Positions 30,043 to 37,822 of a DNA stretch of 64,000 bases are shown here, one piece after another; position 1 is the stretch's first letter, and every line of letters begins with the position of its first letter. The stretch lies in contig CAZJFH010000019.1 in the NCBI GenBank assembly GCA_964545205.1, forward strand, positions 1-64,000. The letters run 5' to 3'. The stretch is from CAZJFH01 sp964545205. GTDB taxonomy: Bacteria > Pseudomonadota > Alphaproteobacteria > Rhodospirillales > Magnetospirillaceae. The notes under the pieces are model-generated. The model had not been told where the DNA came from, did not search any database, and saw only the letters and a program-made list of their open reading frames with translations. The position numbers and the translations under genes are program-made.

Positions 30043-30387
30043 ATGGACGAATCGGGAAAAGCGGGTTTCCTGGCGCTAGGAGGCATCCTCGGCGCTCTAG
30101 CGGCATCCTCTTGCTGCCTGGTGCCCTTGCTGCTGTTCAGCGTTGGGGTCAGCGGTGCCTGGATCAGCAGCCTGACCGCACTCGCGCCCTATCAGCCCCT
30201 GTTCCTGGCCTTTACCGGACTCGCGCTCGCTTTCGGCTTCCGCCAGGTCTACCGCAGGCGGGGCTGTGCCGAGGGTCACTGCGAAAGACCGTTGCCGCGC
30301 CCGGTCGTAAAGCTGGGCCTCTGGCTCGCGGTGATCCTCGTCATCGCCGCTGTGGCACTGCCGTATGCGGCCCCGTTTCTCCTCTAG
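30043..30387 (+). CDS. merT: mercuric ion transporter MerT
   Basis: A 114-residue inner-membrane protein with three hydrophobic segments. The first carries the adjacent cysteines Cys24-Cys25 in SSCCLVPLLLFSVGVSGAW, the Hg(II)-accepting pair of MerT. A second cysteine pair lies in the cytoplasmic loop (GCAEGHC). MerT takes Hg(II) from MerP and passes it inward to a reductase. A GTG codon lies one codon upstream; the ATG is preferred. merP follows after 16 bases. Confidence 0.9.
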   Translation: MDESGKAGFLALGGILGALAASSCCLVPLLLFSVGVSGAWISSLTALAPYQPLFLAFTGLALAFGFRQVYRRRGCAEGHCERPLPRPVVKLGLWLAVILVIAAVALPYAAPFLL

Positions 30388-30403
30388 CTTGTGGACCTGA
30401 CGA

Positions 30404-30691
30404 ATGCTTAGTACCCGAGCACCGCTCCTTGGCCTCCTTGTCGCAGCGGCCGTTGCGCCAGTCCAGGCGGCCGACAGGGAGGTGATCCTTGACCTGGAGA
30501 ATGTCGACTGCGCTGCTTGCGGCCCGATCGTCACCCGGGCGTTGAAGAACGTAGAAGGCGTGAAGGAGGTAATGGTCTCTTCGGAAAGCGGGAAGGCGAG
30601 AGTGCTGTTCGACGACGCATCGGCGACGCTGGACGAACTGGTGGAGGCGACCACCAATTCCGGATTCCCTGCACGGGTGAGCCGTCGATGA
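30404..30691 (+). CDS. merP: periplasmic mercury-binding protein MerP
   Basis: A 95-residue exported heavy-metal-associated (HMA) protein. A signal peptide ends near AAD (about residue 23). The metal loop is DCAACGP, a GMTCxxC-type motif in which the methionine is replaced (NVDCAAC). The ferredoxin-like fold ends with NSGFPARV, as in MerP. It hands Hg(II) to MerT. It overlaps the next gene by ATGA. Confidence 0.9.
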   Translation: MLSTRAPLLGLLVAAAVAPVQAADREVILDLENVDCAACGPIVTRALKNVEGVKEVMVSSESGKARVLFDDASATLDELVEATTNSGFPARVSRR

Positions 30692-30924
30692 GCGCAGTCA
30701 TACAATCCGTCTCAGAGATCACCTGCCCTAAATGCGGGCACCGGTCGGTAGAGGAAATGCCGACGGACGCTTGCCAGTTCTTCTATGATTGCAAGGGCTG
30801 CGGGGCGCTGCTCCGGCCGGAGGATGGCCACTGCTGCGTCTTCTGCTCCTATGGCTCGGTACCGTGTCCGCCCATACAGACGGAGCGGGATGAACCTCGG
30901 GCAGGGATGCTGCGGCTGACATGA
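30688..30924 (+). CDS. GDCCVxC-domain small cysteine-rich protein
   Basis: A 78-residue soluble protein with nine cysteines. It has two CxxC zinc-finger-like pairs (ITCPKCGH and DCKGCGAL) and the family signature GHCCVFCSYGSVPCPPIQ. Such proteins are recurrent in mer operons; their function is not established. Cytosolic mercury or zinc handling between MerT and a reductase is a reasonable inference. The start is coupled to the merP stop. Confidence 0.8.
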   Translation: MSAVIQSVSEITCPKCGHRSVEEMPTDACQFFYDCKGCGALLRPEDGHCCVFCSYGSVPCPPIQTERDEPRAGMLRLT

Positions 30925-31011
30925 CGGTCAGGCGCTACTTGGGATTAGCGGTATAGGCGGAGCCTGTAGCGGTTCCAGGCTTGTTGGCACCACAGCAGAG
31001 TGGAGATAGGG

Positions 31012-32358
31012 ATGCCCAGGAGCTTCCAACTCGTCGTGATCGGAACCGGGACAGCCGCCATGGTCGCCGCGACGCGCGTTCGGGCGGCGGGATGGAGCGT
31101 CGCCGTGACCGACTTCCGCCCGTATGGCGGCACCTGCGCTCTGCGCGGTTGCGACCCGAAGAAGATGCTGATCGGCGGCGTGGCAGCCATCGACCACGCC
31201 CGACGGATGCAAGGCAAGGGCGTCGCCGGGGCCGTCGATGTCGCTTGGCCGGAACTGATGGCATTCAAACGGAGCTTCACCGATCCGATTCCAGGCAAGC
31301 ACGAAGAGCGTTATGCCAGCAGAGGCATCGAGACATTTCACGGCCAAGCCCGGTTCACCGGCCCGAACACCCTCGATGTCGGCGGAGCGGAAGTCACGGC
31401 CGAACATATCCTCATCGCTTCGGGAGCCGAGCCTGTTACGCTCGGGATCCCCGGCGAAGACCTGCTGGTCACCAACGAGTATTTCCTGTCAATGTCCGAC
31501 CTCCCGCGCCGGATCGCGCTCGTAGGGGGTGGCTACATCGCTGCGGAGTTCGCGCACATCGCTGCGCGGGCCGGGGTTCACACGACGATCTTACAGCGCG
31601 CCGAACGCATGCTGGCACACTTCGAGCCTGAATTGGTGGATCTGCTGATGACCAAGTTCCGGGAACTCGGGATCAACGTTCAACTGTGTACGAGAGTGGA
31701 AGCGATCGAGAAAGCGCGCGATGGCTTCGTGGTTCGGACATCTTCGCCTGCGGGTAAGGACACGTTTGAAGCCGACCTCGTCGTGCATGCCGCCGGGCGG
31801 CGTCCGGCCCTGACGGGCCTTGAACTCGACGCAGGAGGCGTTGCGACCGAGAACGGACGCCTGAAGCTGAACCAACACCTCCAGAGCGTTTCGAACCCAG
31901 CGGTGTACGCGGCGGGCGACGCTGCCGGGGCGGGACCGCCGCTCACGCCCGTGTCAAGCCATGATGCCAAGGTCGTTGCCGCAAATTTGTTGGAGGGCCT
32001 CCACCATCGACCGGACTACCGAGGCGTGCCGAGTGTGGCATTCACCGTTCCGCCGATCGCCAGGGTCGGCATGACTGAGGCGGAAGCCAGGGAGCGGGGC
32101 ATGAAGCTCCTGATCAAGTCGCAGCACGCGCCCGACTGGTTCACTGCCCGGCAAGCAGCAGAAGCGGTCTACGGCTTCAAGGTCATGGTCGAGGAAGACA
32201 GCGGCAGGATCCTCGGCGCCCACCTCGTCGGGCCGCAGGCCGATGAGGTGATCAATCTGTTCGTGCTTGCTGTCCGCCACGGCCTGACGGCGGACGATCT
32301 GAAGGCGACGATGTTCGCCTACCCAACGGGTGCATCGGACATCGGTTACATGCTGTGA
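31012..32358 (+). CDS. FAD/NAD(P)-dependent disulfide oxidoreductase in place of MerA
   Basis: A 448-residue flavoprotein of the glutathione reductase/MerA superfamily. It has an FAD loop (VVIGTGTAAMVAATRV), a redox disulfide (GGTCALRGCDPKKM), an NAD(P)-binding GGGYIAAEF and the second FAD motif YAAGDAAG. Canonical MerA features are missing: no N-terminal HMA domain and no C-terminal vicinal cysteines; the end is YPTGASDIGYML. Operon position argues for mercury or thiol redox chemistry, but Hg(II) reduction is unproven. The ATG with an upstream GGAGATAGGG is preferred to a GTG four codons earlier. Confidence 0.75.
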   Translation: MPRSFQLVVIGTGTAAMVAATRVRAAGWSVAVTDFRPYGGTCALRGCDPKKMLIGGVAAIDHARRMQGKGVAGAVDVAWPELMAFKRSFTDPIPGKHEERYASRGIETFHGQARFTGPNTLDVGGAEVTAEHILIASGAEPVTLGIPGEDLLVTNEYFLSMSDLPRRIALVGGGYIAAEFAHIAARAGVHTTILQRAERMLAHFEPELVDLLMTKFRELGINVQLCTRVEAIEKARDGFVVRTSSPAGKDTFEADLVVHAAGRRPALTGLELDAGGVATENGRLKLNQHLQSVSNPAVYAAGDAAGAGPPLTPVSSHDAKVVAANLLEGLHHRPDYRGVPSVAFTVPPIARVGMTEAEARERGMKLLIKSQHAPDWFTARQAAEAVYGFKVMVEEDSGRILGAHLVGPQADEVINLFVLAVRHGLTADDLKATMFAYPTGASDIGYML

Positions 32359-32378
32359 GAGGCCGAAAAACCCGCAAA

Positions 32379-32516
32379 GCGTGTTTTCCACGCGAACTCG
32401 CGCCGAAGGGCCTGCTGAAGGACGCTCGATGAACCGACGAGCACAGCTTGCCGCTCCGCCCGGGTCACTGCTGTGTAAAGCCATGACGGCTCCAGCAGCC
32501 GTGTCGGTTCGATCGC
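32379..32516 (-). pseudogene. remnant of a RecD-like helicase 3' end
   Basis: On the minus strand this segment encodes AIEPTRLLEPSWLYTAVTRA and then ERQAVLVGSSSVLQQAL, matching the last 45 or so residues of the intact helicase at 45831-47804 (AIEPTRLIEPSWIYTAVTRA and onward). At DNA level 32379-32477 aligns without gaps to 45864-45962 with 11 differences in 99 bases. Similarity stops abruptly at about 32516, where the truncated SCO gene begins on the other strand. It marks an old recombination junction inside the island. Confidence 0.9.
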
Positions 32517-32553
32517 GAGAGCGGATTTCCAGGCAGACGAGCCGCGTCAGGCC

Positions 32554-33057
32554 GTGGCCAGCAGCGCGCCGTCGATCGGCGGTCCGTTCACGCTGACCGA
32601 CCAGAACGGCAGCTCCTTCTCGTCGTCGGCTCTGGCCGGGTCCTTGTTCCTGATCGGCTTCGGATACACGTCCTGCCCCGACGTGTGCCCGACCATGCTA
32701 CAGACGATGACCGAGGTGACGGAGGGCCTCAGCGAAAAGGAGAGGGCTCGGTTCCGTCCGGTTTTCGTCAGTGTCGACGGCGCCCGTGACACGCCCGAGG
32801 TCCTCAAGGCTTATCTCGGGCACTTCCATTCGGGAATTGTCGGGCTGACCGGCTCGAAGGAGGAGATCGCTGCGGTTGCCAAGGCGTACCGGGCCTACTA
32901 CAAGCTCCACGAACCTGACGCGTCAGGGCACTACATGGTCGACCACGGCGGTTCGATGTACCTGATGGGCCAGGACGGGCAGTTCCTGAAGTCGTTTTCC
33001 CATGCGACACCTCCCGCGTCCATGGTCACTGCGATCAGAGACGTTCTGGCCCTCTAA
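32554..33057 (+). CDS. SCO1/SenC-type copper protein lacking its N-terminal anchor
   Basis: A 167-residue thioredoxin-fold domain with the copper-binding pair in TSCPDVCPTM and the histidine in VDHGGSMYLMG, so the known copper site is complete. SCO proteins deliver copper to cytochrome oxidase or act as redox proteins outside the inner membrane. Here no ATG, signal peptide or membrane anchor exists: only a GTG is available, and the open frame begins right where the helicase remnant ends. The gene is probably 5'-truncated and not functional in its normal compartment. Confidence 0.75.
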   Translation: MASSAPSIGGPFTLTDQNGSSFSSSALAGSLFLIGFGYTSCPDVCPTMLQTMTEVTEGLSEKERARFRPVFVSVDGARDTPEVLKAYLGHFHSGIVGLTGSKEEIAAVAKAYRAYYKLHEPDASGHYMVDHGGSMYLMGQDGQFLKSFSHATPPASMVTAIRDVLAL

Positions 33058-33101
33058 CGAACGAAATCCAGAATGTCACAGACCAACGCCCTCTACCTCT
33101 C

Positions 33102-33394
33102 TTGGTTGGTCGCATTCTCGAACGGCTCCTCGACACGCAGTCCAAGTGGGCGCCGCACGGTCGGCAACCCTCAGCGCCTGGACCCTTCTCGACGGGACGG
33201 GCCTGGATATCGAGCGGGCCAAGAGAGACGCGGCCGCGCCGGAGATCGCCGGTGTGCTCAAGCAGGACGGGGCGGACATCGCCGCCGTCGGCGTGCGCGG
33301 CACTCCCACGTTCTTCGTAAACGGCAAGCCGCTCCAGAAATTCGGTGCGCAGCAGCTCTATGACTTGGTCAAGGAGGAGGTCGGGGCGCTTTGA
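33102..33394 (+). pseudogene. DsbA-family thiol oxidoreductase fragment, frameshifted
   Basis: The first part (VGRILERLLDTQSKWAPHG) is in one frame and the rest (TLLDGTGLDIERAKRDAAAP, then RGTPTFFVNGKPLQ) is in another, requiring an indel near 33165-33180. Together they resemble the C-terminal half of a DsbA/DsbG-like thioredoxin protein, including the cis-proline TPTFF. The N-terminal half with the CxxC active site and signal peptide is missing. It follows the truncated SCO gene and is clearly decayed. Confidence 0.75.
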
Positions 33395-33431
33395 AGACGG
33401 ACCACGCATCGCCATCGAGCCTGGGGACGGC

Positions 33432-33824
33432 ATGATGGAAGCCCTTGAGCTTCGGGTCCCTCCCCTGGCCCAGGCGGCCGTTGTGGCTGCGGGGATGTGG
33501 GGGCTGAGCGAAGCGTTTCCCGCCTTGCGGCTGCCACTCCCCGGCATCGTATTGGCAATCCCGCTGTTCGTGACCGGCGCGGTGGTTGCATTCTCGGCAG
33601 TGCTCGCGTTCCGAAGGGCAAATACGACCGTCGACCCGCGACTCCCGAACAAGGCGACCCGTCTGGTGGTGGGCGGAGTATACCGATACAGCCGAAACCC
33701 CATGTACTTGGGTTTCCTGCTCATCCTGCTCGGGTTCGCCTGCTACTTGGGCAACCTGACCGCCTTTCTGATGCTTCCGGTGTTCGTGGCCTACATGAAC
33801 CGGTTCCAGATTGCGCGGCTTTGA
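33432..33824 (+). CDS. isoprenylcysteine methyltransferase-family membrane protein, C-terminally truncated
   Basis: A 130-residue membrane protein with three to four hydrophobic segments. It contains LVVGGVYRYSRNPMYLGFLL, the SAM-binding signature of the ICMT/phospholipid methyltransferase family. Family members normally continue after the MNRFQI segment with a further 25-30 residues of conserved cytoplasmic tail; here a stop comes three codons later, suggesting 3' truncation. Such genes often accompany metal-resistance loci, with unknown role. Confidence 0.65.
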   Translation: MMEALELRVPPLAQAAVVAAGMWGLSEAFPALRLPLPGIVLAIPLFVTGAVVAFSAVLAFRRANTTVDPRLPNKATRLVVGGVYRYSRNPMYLGFLLILLGFACYLGNLTAFLMLPVFVAYMNRFQIARL

Positions 33825-33913
33825 GTTGAGTGTCTCCGCTCAAGGCGCCGCGGGCGTGGGCTTCACCTGAAACGCACGCTGATCTCTCCGGCCCGCCCGG
33901 CCGGAAAAGTCCA

Positions 33914-34153
33914 TCAGCTCGCGATTCGAGCCAGCCGGACACCCTCGCCTTTCCCGCCGCTCGCCGGCAGGAACTCGACGCCGCCTGCCTCCAGCGCGGC
34001 TTTGATCGCGGCCAGCGACGCGGACGTCGGATTCGCCTTCCCAGCCTCGATCGTCTGGATGGAGTTCCTCGAGAGAACCGCGCGGTCCGCGAGTTCGGCT
34101 TGGCTCCATCCCACGAGGCTGCGACCAGCCCTAATCTGCCGCGCGGTTATCAT
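33914..34153 (-). CDS. small XRE-family DNA-binding regulator
   Basis: A 79-residue Cro/CI-type helix-turn-helix protein. Its core reads AGRSLVGWSQAELADRAVLS with the recognition helix SRNSIQTIEAG. The end (GGVEFLPASGGKGEGVRLA) is typical of short XRE regulators of this type. A perfect palindrome covers its start codon, suggesting autorepression. It is divergent from the small ORF and AAA+ ATPase genes and may control them. A longer start 26 codons upstream is possible but less typical. Confidence 0.8.
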   Translation of the reverse strand: MITARQIRAGRSLVGWSQAELADRAVLSRNSIQTIEAGKANPTSASLAAIKAALEAGGVEFLPASGGKGEGVRLARIAS

Positions 34154-34159
34154 AACCGC
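34143..34159. promoter_or_regulatory. palindromic operator over the XRE start codon
   Basis: GCGGTTA-TCA-TAACCGC is a perfect 7+3+7 inverted repeat that includes the regulator's own start codon. Its position and size suit autoregulation by the dimeric helix-turn-helix protein. Inference from position only. Confidence 0.5.
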
Positions 34160-34372
34160 ATGAAATCCCATCAGGTTAGACCGCGCGACACCGTTGGTCA
34201 CCAGGCCCATTGAAATGGGCAAAAAGCACAATTACTGTCTGGCCAGTGCGATATGCCGACCAGCGCCAGGAACCGACAAGGTCTGAGTCCCCGGCCGAGA
34301 GCGACTCGGGGACGATCATTCGGAAAGGGCAGGACGGACGCGCGCAGTCGGATTTGTTGACAAGGAAAACTC

Positions 34373-34489
34373 ATGAGCATTGTGCTACGACCGAAGCACG
34401 CGCGCAACGCGGCGGTCCAACAGGCCCATCAGGCCGCCGGCGACAGCCCGGCAGCGCTCGCCCAGCCCTTGGCCGCCACCTCACGATGA
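34373..34489 (+). CDS. possible 38-residue leader protein coupled to the AAA+ gene
   Basis: A short reading frame starting MSIVLRPKHARNAAVQQAHQ and rich in Ala and Gln. It has AGGAAA upstream, a TTGACA (34358-34363) shortly before, and its stop overlaps the next start by ATGA. Overlap suggests translational coupling with the ATPase gene. I recognise no family. It could be a genuine small protein partner or only a translational leader. Confidence 0.4.
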   Translation: MSIVLRPKHARNAAVQQAHQAAGDSPAALAQPLAATSR

Positions 34490-35985
34490 CGCGCCTCTCG
34501 CGCAACAGGCGCCTGCACAGTCTTTCCGAGCTGATGGTCGGCTACGACTTCCTCGATCAGGATCTCGGGGCCGACGTCAGGGCGTACGCCGCACATTTCC
34601 TCAGGACGAGGCCGCCGGTCACCGCCGAGAGAGACGCACGCCACGCCATCGGAATGCTCCGGAGAGACCAGGATCTGGCGGCGGTCCGGAAGGCCGTCGA
34701 ATGCATCGAGCGGGTGCTGCGCTCGGAAGAGTTCATAGACCAGACGCTCGAAGACGCGAGGCTCCGGTTCCGCTATTACGCCGGCTGCATGGGGTGCCCG
34801 GAGTCGGCCGGCGTGGTTGCCGCGGAATCCGCCCATCGTGCGGAGTCGTTCTGGCTGTCGGGCGCGGCCGAAGTGCCGTACCTGATCAAGGCGGCGATCG
34901 GGTGGCTGCTGGTGTCGGTAGGGGACAGATCCGACCCGAACACCGTCGCTGGCGAGGCCCGCCGCGCTGCCATGGTGCACGGGGAGAGGGTTGTCCGGAG
35001 GTTGTTCGAACGGCACGAGAGCGCCGCGACCACGCCCGCTCCAGCGCACCAGGAGAAGCGGGTATTCGTTCAGGGCGATTCGGCAGACGAAGGCAGCGCG
35101 GACCAGGCCGACACGCAGCCAGAACCCGGCGTCGTCGTCATTGCCGAATTCGGCAACAGGAGCACCAGCGAAGGCAAGCGCGCAGCCAGCGCCTATGAGG
35201 GCCTCACCGGTGCGAGGCTGCCGACGGTGCCGCTCCCAGATCTGTCCGCGGCGAGGGCTCGCCTGCTGATCGAGTTTCCTTTCGCACAGGACGTGGCCGA
35301 CAGCATCCTCGCAGACCTCTCGGGCCGACCGGACGTGTGGTTCCGACCAACGATCTTCGTCGGACCGGCGGGATGCGGGAAGACCAGTTTCGCTCAGACT
35401 CTGCTGGACACTGTGGGCGTCCGACACGAGACCTTCTCGTGCGGGGGTGTCTCGGACGCCGGATTGGGAGGCACGCCGCGGCGGTGGTCGACGGGAGAAC
35501 CCTCGCTTCCCGTGGCGCTGGTTCAGCGCTGGGGGACGGCTTCGCCGGCCATCGTGCTCGACGAGATCGAGAAGGTCGGCACATCGAGGCACAACGGCAA
35601 CCTGCTCGACGTGCTGCTCGGTCTCCTGGAGACCCGATCGTCCCAGCGCTGGCACGACCCGTACATTGAGGCGCCGGTCGACCTGTCCCACGTCATCTGG
35701 CTCGGCACGGCCAACTCCTTGACCGGGCTCCCAGGGCCGCTGCTCGACCGTTTCCGTGTGCTCCGGTTTCCCGAGCCCGGCTCGGAACACCTGCGGAGCC
35801 TTTCCTCAAACCTGTTGAGGAGGCTGGCCGAGCAGCGGGGGCTCGACGCCCGCTGGGGTTACCCCCTAGCCCCGCACGAGATGGAGGCGGTCGCGGCTGT
35901 CTGGTCCGGAGGTTCGATCCGCTCGTTGTCGCGCCTGCTCGAAGCGGTCCTGGACGCCAGAGGCCGAGGCGGGCTGGTTCAGTAG
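34486..35985 (+). CDS. Lon-like AAA+ ATPase without protease domain
   Basis: A 499-residue protein. The C-terminal half is a AAA+ module closest to that of Lon: Walker A VGPAGCGKTSF (about residues 292-302), a CGGVSDAG segment like the Lon GGVRDEAE element, Walker B AIVLDEIEKVG, sensor-1 WLGTANSL and the arginine-finger-type PLLDRFRV. The Ser-Lys protease domain is absent. The N-terminal 230 residues are helical, of no family I recognise, and lead into an acidic linker. It probably remodels or unfolds protein or nucleoprotein targets. The metallophosphoesterase follows after 54 bases. Substrate and role are unknown. Confidence 0.75.
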   Translation: MTRLSRNRRLHSLSELMVGYDFLDQDLGADVRAYAAHFLRTRPPVTAERDARHAIGMLRRDQDLAAVRKAVECIERVLRSEEFIDQTLEDARLRFRYYAGCMGCPESAGVVAAESAHRAESFWLSGAAEVPYLIKAAIGWLLVSVGDRSDPNTVAGEARRAAMVHGERVVRRLFERHESAATTPAPAHQEKRVFVQGDSADEGSADQADTQPEPGVVVIAEFGNRSTSEGKRAASAYEGLTGARLPTVPLPDLSAARARLLIEFPFAQDVADSILADLSGRPDVWFRPTIFVGPAGCGKTSFAQTLLDTVGVRHETFSCGGVSDAGLGGTPRRWSTGEPSLPVALVQRWGTASPAIVLDEIEKVGTSRHNGNLLDVLLGLLETRSSQRWHDPYIEAPVDLSHVIWLGTANSLTGLPGPLLDRFRVLRFPEPGSEHLRSLSSNLLRRLAEQRGLDARWGYPLAPHEMEAVAAVWSGGSIRSLSRLLEAVLDARGRGGLVQ

Positions 35986-36039
35986 CCCGTAGTACGCATA
36001 GCAACACCCTCGCCGAATCGCGGCGGACTTGGAGGCACC

Positions 36040-36942
36040 ATGGGCGACAAGATCAAGCTGGCGGTCATGTCGGATCTGCACAACGAGTTCGAACGCTTCG
36101 GCGGCCCCAGACGTCCCACGTCCGCGTGGTTCCAGCTCAGGGAAAAGCGCGCCGAGATCCCCGGCCACCCGCTGGTCGGGCCGCTCCTGGACGGACTCTT
36201 GGACCAGGAGGTCGACCTGGTCGTGATGGCGGGGGACATCGACGTCGGCGTCCACGGGATCAGCTACGCCGAACAAGTCTCGATCTTCCTCAGGGCGCCG
36301 GTGGCCTACGTCATGGGGAACCACGAGGCGTACGGCGGTCGAGACCTGAGTCTGCTCGAGCAGGAACTGCGGGCGGCAGCGGACGGCACGGCGGGACGGG
36401 TGCGGTTCCTGGAGAACGAGGAGGGGCTGATCCCGACCCCAAGGGGGTGGCTGCACATCCTGGGCTGCACTCTCTGGACCGACTACCGGCTGAACGGCGA
36501 CGAGGACCGGGATGTCGACAAAGCGATGAGCGAGGCGGAGAAGTGCCTCAACGACCATGCCCGCGTTTTCTTGCGCGGACGCAGGTTCACGCCCGAGATG
36601 GCCCGCCAGCGACACGAAGCCAGCCGCCGCTGGCTGGGGCAGGAGATTGGCCGCATCAAGGCATCCGAAGGACCCGCCGCTCGCATCCTGGTGGTCACCC
36701 ACCATGCACCCGTTCCCGATGCGAATCCCCCGCAATACCGGGGCGTAGGGCTTTCTCCGGCCTTCGCCAGCGACCTCACGGCAGAAATCGCGGAGTGGCA
36801 GCCGACGGCCTGGGTGTGGGGCCATACCCACCACTCGGTGGACACCTGGCTGGGGGCTACCCGCCTGATTTCCGAGCAGCGGGGCTATGTATCCTCAGAA
36901 CCCGGAGCCGACACCTTCGTGCCCCGAGTGATTGAGATCTGA
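36040..36942 (+). CDS. calcineurin-like metallophosphoesterase
   Basis: A 300-residue cytosolic enzyme with the full binuclear-metal motif set: SDLHNEF (Asp12, His14), MAGDID (Asp66), MGNHEA (Asn94, His95), VTHHAP and WGHTHHS. Family members cleave nucleotides, cyclic nucleotides, DNA ends or proteins; specificity is not evident. It follows the Lon-like ATPase in the same direction with a plausible GGAGG site, and the pair may form one functional unit. Confidence 0.85.
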   Translation: MGDKIKLAVMSDLHNEFERFGGPRRPTSAWFQLREKRAEIPGHPLVGPLLDGLLDQEVDLVVMAGDIDVGVHGISYAEQVSIFLRAPVAYVMGNHEAYGGRDLSLLEQELRAAADGTAGRVRFLENEEGLIPTPRGWLHILGCTLWTDYRLNGDEDRDVDKAMSEAEKCLNDHARVFLRGRRFTPEMARQRHEASRRWLGQEIGRIKASEGPAARILVVTHHAPVPDANPPQYRGVGLSPAFASDLTAEIAEWQPTAWVWGHTHHSVDTWLGATRLISEQRGYVSSEPGADTFVPRVIEI

Positions 36943-36949
36943 GTCCGAC

Positions 36950-37669
36950 TCACTGCCCGAGTATCGTCGACACTGCCGTGAACAGGGCGAAGCCGAAAAG
37001 AAAGGCGAAGCTCGAGCGGCGCGTGTCCTCGCTGCTCTCGTGCGCCTCCTCCAACATGTCCTCGACCGCGGCGAGCAGCAGCATCCCCGAGACGAAGGAG
37101 AGCGCACCGAACTTGAACACGTCGCCCTGGCCGCGCAGCAGCAGGAACGCGGCAGCGGCAGCGACAAGGACCGGGACAAAGAACGACGCTGACAGCAGCA
37201 GGCGCTTGCGGCGCGACATCCCGGAATCGCGGAAGTTGGCCATCGCGGCGAAGCCTTCCGGGACGTCGGCGGTGACTTGCCCGACCGCGAGCAGGATCGC
37301 CAGGCTGGAAGACACGGCCGAACCGCTGCCGAGCATCAGTCCGTCGCTGAACAGGTCGGTGGCCACTGCCAGGTAGATCATCCAAGGCCCGCCAGCCTTC
37401 TCGGCGCGGGCGTGGATGATCCGCTCCAAACTCATCATCAGCAGGCCGCCGGCCAGAAAGGCGCTGGCGACCAGCCAGCCCGAAATGTTGTCCATCGCCC
37501 GCGGAATCAGCTCGACGGCGACCACCGCGATCATGATACCGGCCGCGGCATGCAAGGCGATGTTCAGCCGCTTCGGCGTGACCGAGACGGTCTCGGCGAC
37601 GACGCCACCCAGGAAGTTGCCGAAGCCGGGGAGCAGGGCCAGGCCCATCACGACGAGGAACTCGGACAT
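36950..37669 (-). CDS. ZIP-family metal transporter
   Basis: A 239-residue membrane protein with about seven to eight hydrophobic segments. Helix IV-like sequence ALHAAAGIMIAVVAVELIPRA and a second polar helix (ATDLFSDGLMLG) carry the histidine, acidic and small residues typical of ZIP metal sites, and a short hydrophilic loop contains EEAHESSEDTRR. ZIP proteins move zinc and related cations into the cytosol. Divergent from the czc-type efflux operon, it could balance uptake and export. Confidence 0.8.
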   Translation of the reverse strand: MSEFLVVMGLALLPGFGNFLGGVVAETVSVTPKRLNIALHAAAGIMIAVVAVELIPRAMDNISGWLVASAFLAGGLLMMSLERIIHARAEKAGGPWMIYLAVATDLFSDGLMLGSGSAVSSSLAILLAVGQVTADVPEGFAAMANFRDSGMSRRKRLLLSASFFVPVLVAAAAAFLLLRGQGDVFKFGALSFVSGMLLLAAVEDMLEEAHESSEDTRRSSFAFLFGFALFTAVSTILGQ

Positions 37670-37677
37670 GACCGGTC

Positions 37678-37750
37678 AACCCCGGTTCCGCGCCCGGGGT
37701 TCCCGAAGGCGCTGGACTCCGGCGAGGGCGTAACGTCGCCGGAGTCCAGC
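37678..37750. promoter_or_regulatory. two perfect hairpins between the ZIP gene and the czc operon
   Basis: AACCCCGG (37678-37685) pairs with CCGGGGTT (37694-37701). GCTGGACTCCGGCGA (37711-37725) pairs perfectly with TCGCCGGAGTCCAGC (37736-37750) across a ten-base loop. They fill the divergent intergenic region (37670-37822). A role as attenuator, operator or transcription barrier is inferred from position. Confidence 0.5.
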
Positions 37751-37822
37751 TTTCCGCCGAGAAGCTGGTTGCGGCACACGGCTTCCGATGCTATCTGGTG
37801 GCGAGCACCTGGGGAGAGTCGG

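Noticed and set aside
33002..33394. A functional 130-residue protein including the DsbA-like tail
   Set aside because: Its N-terminal part is out of frame with the DsbA-like similarity, which continues upstream in another frame; a frameshifted fragment explains it better.
34210..34485. Earlier start for the AAA+ ATPase adding 92 residues
   Set aside because: The extra segment is basic low-complexity sequence without a ribosome site, while the ATG at 34486 overlaps a small ORF stop in a coupled arrangement.
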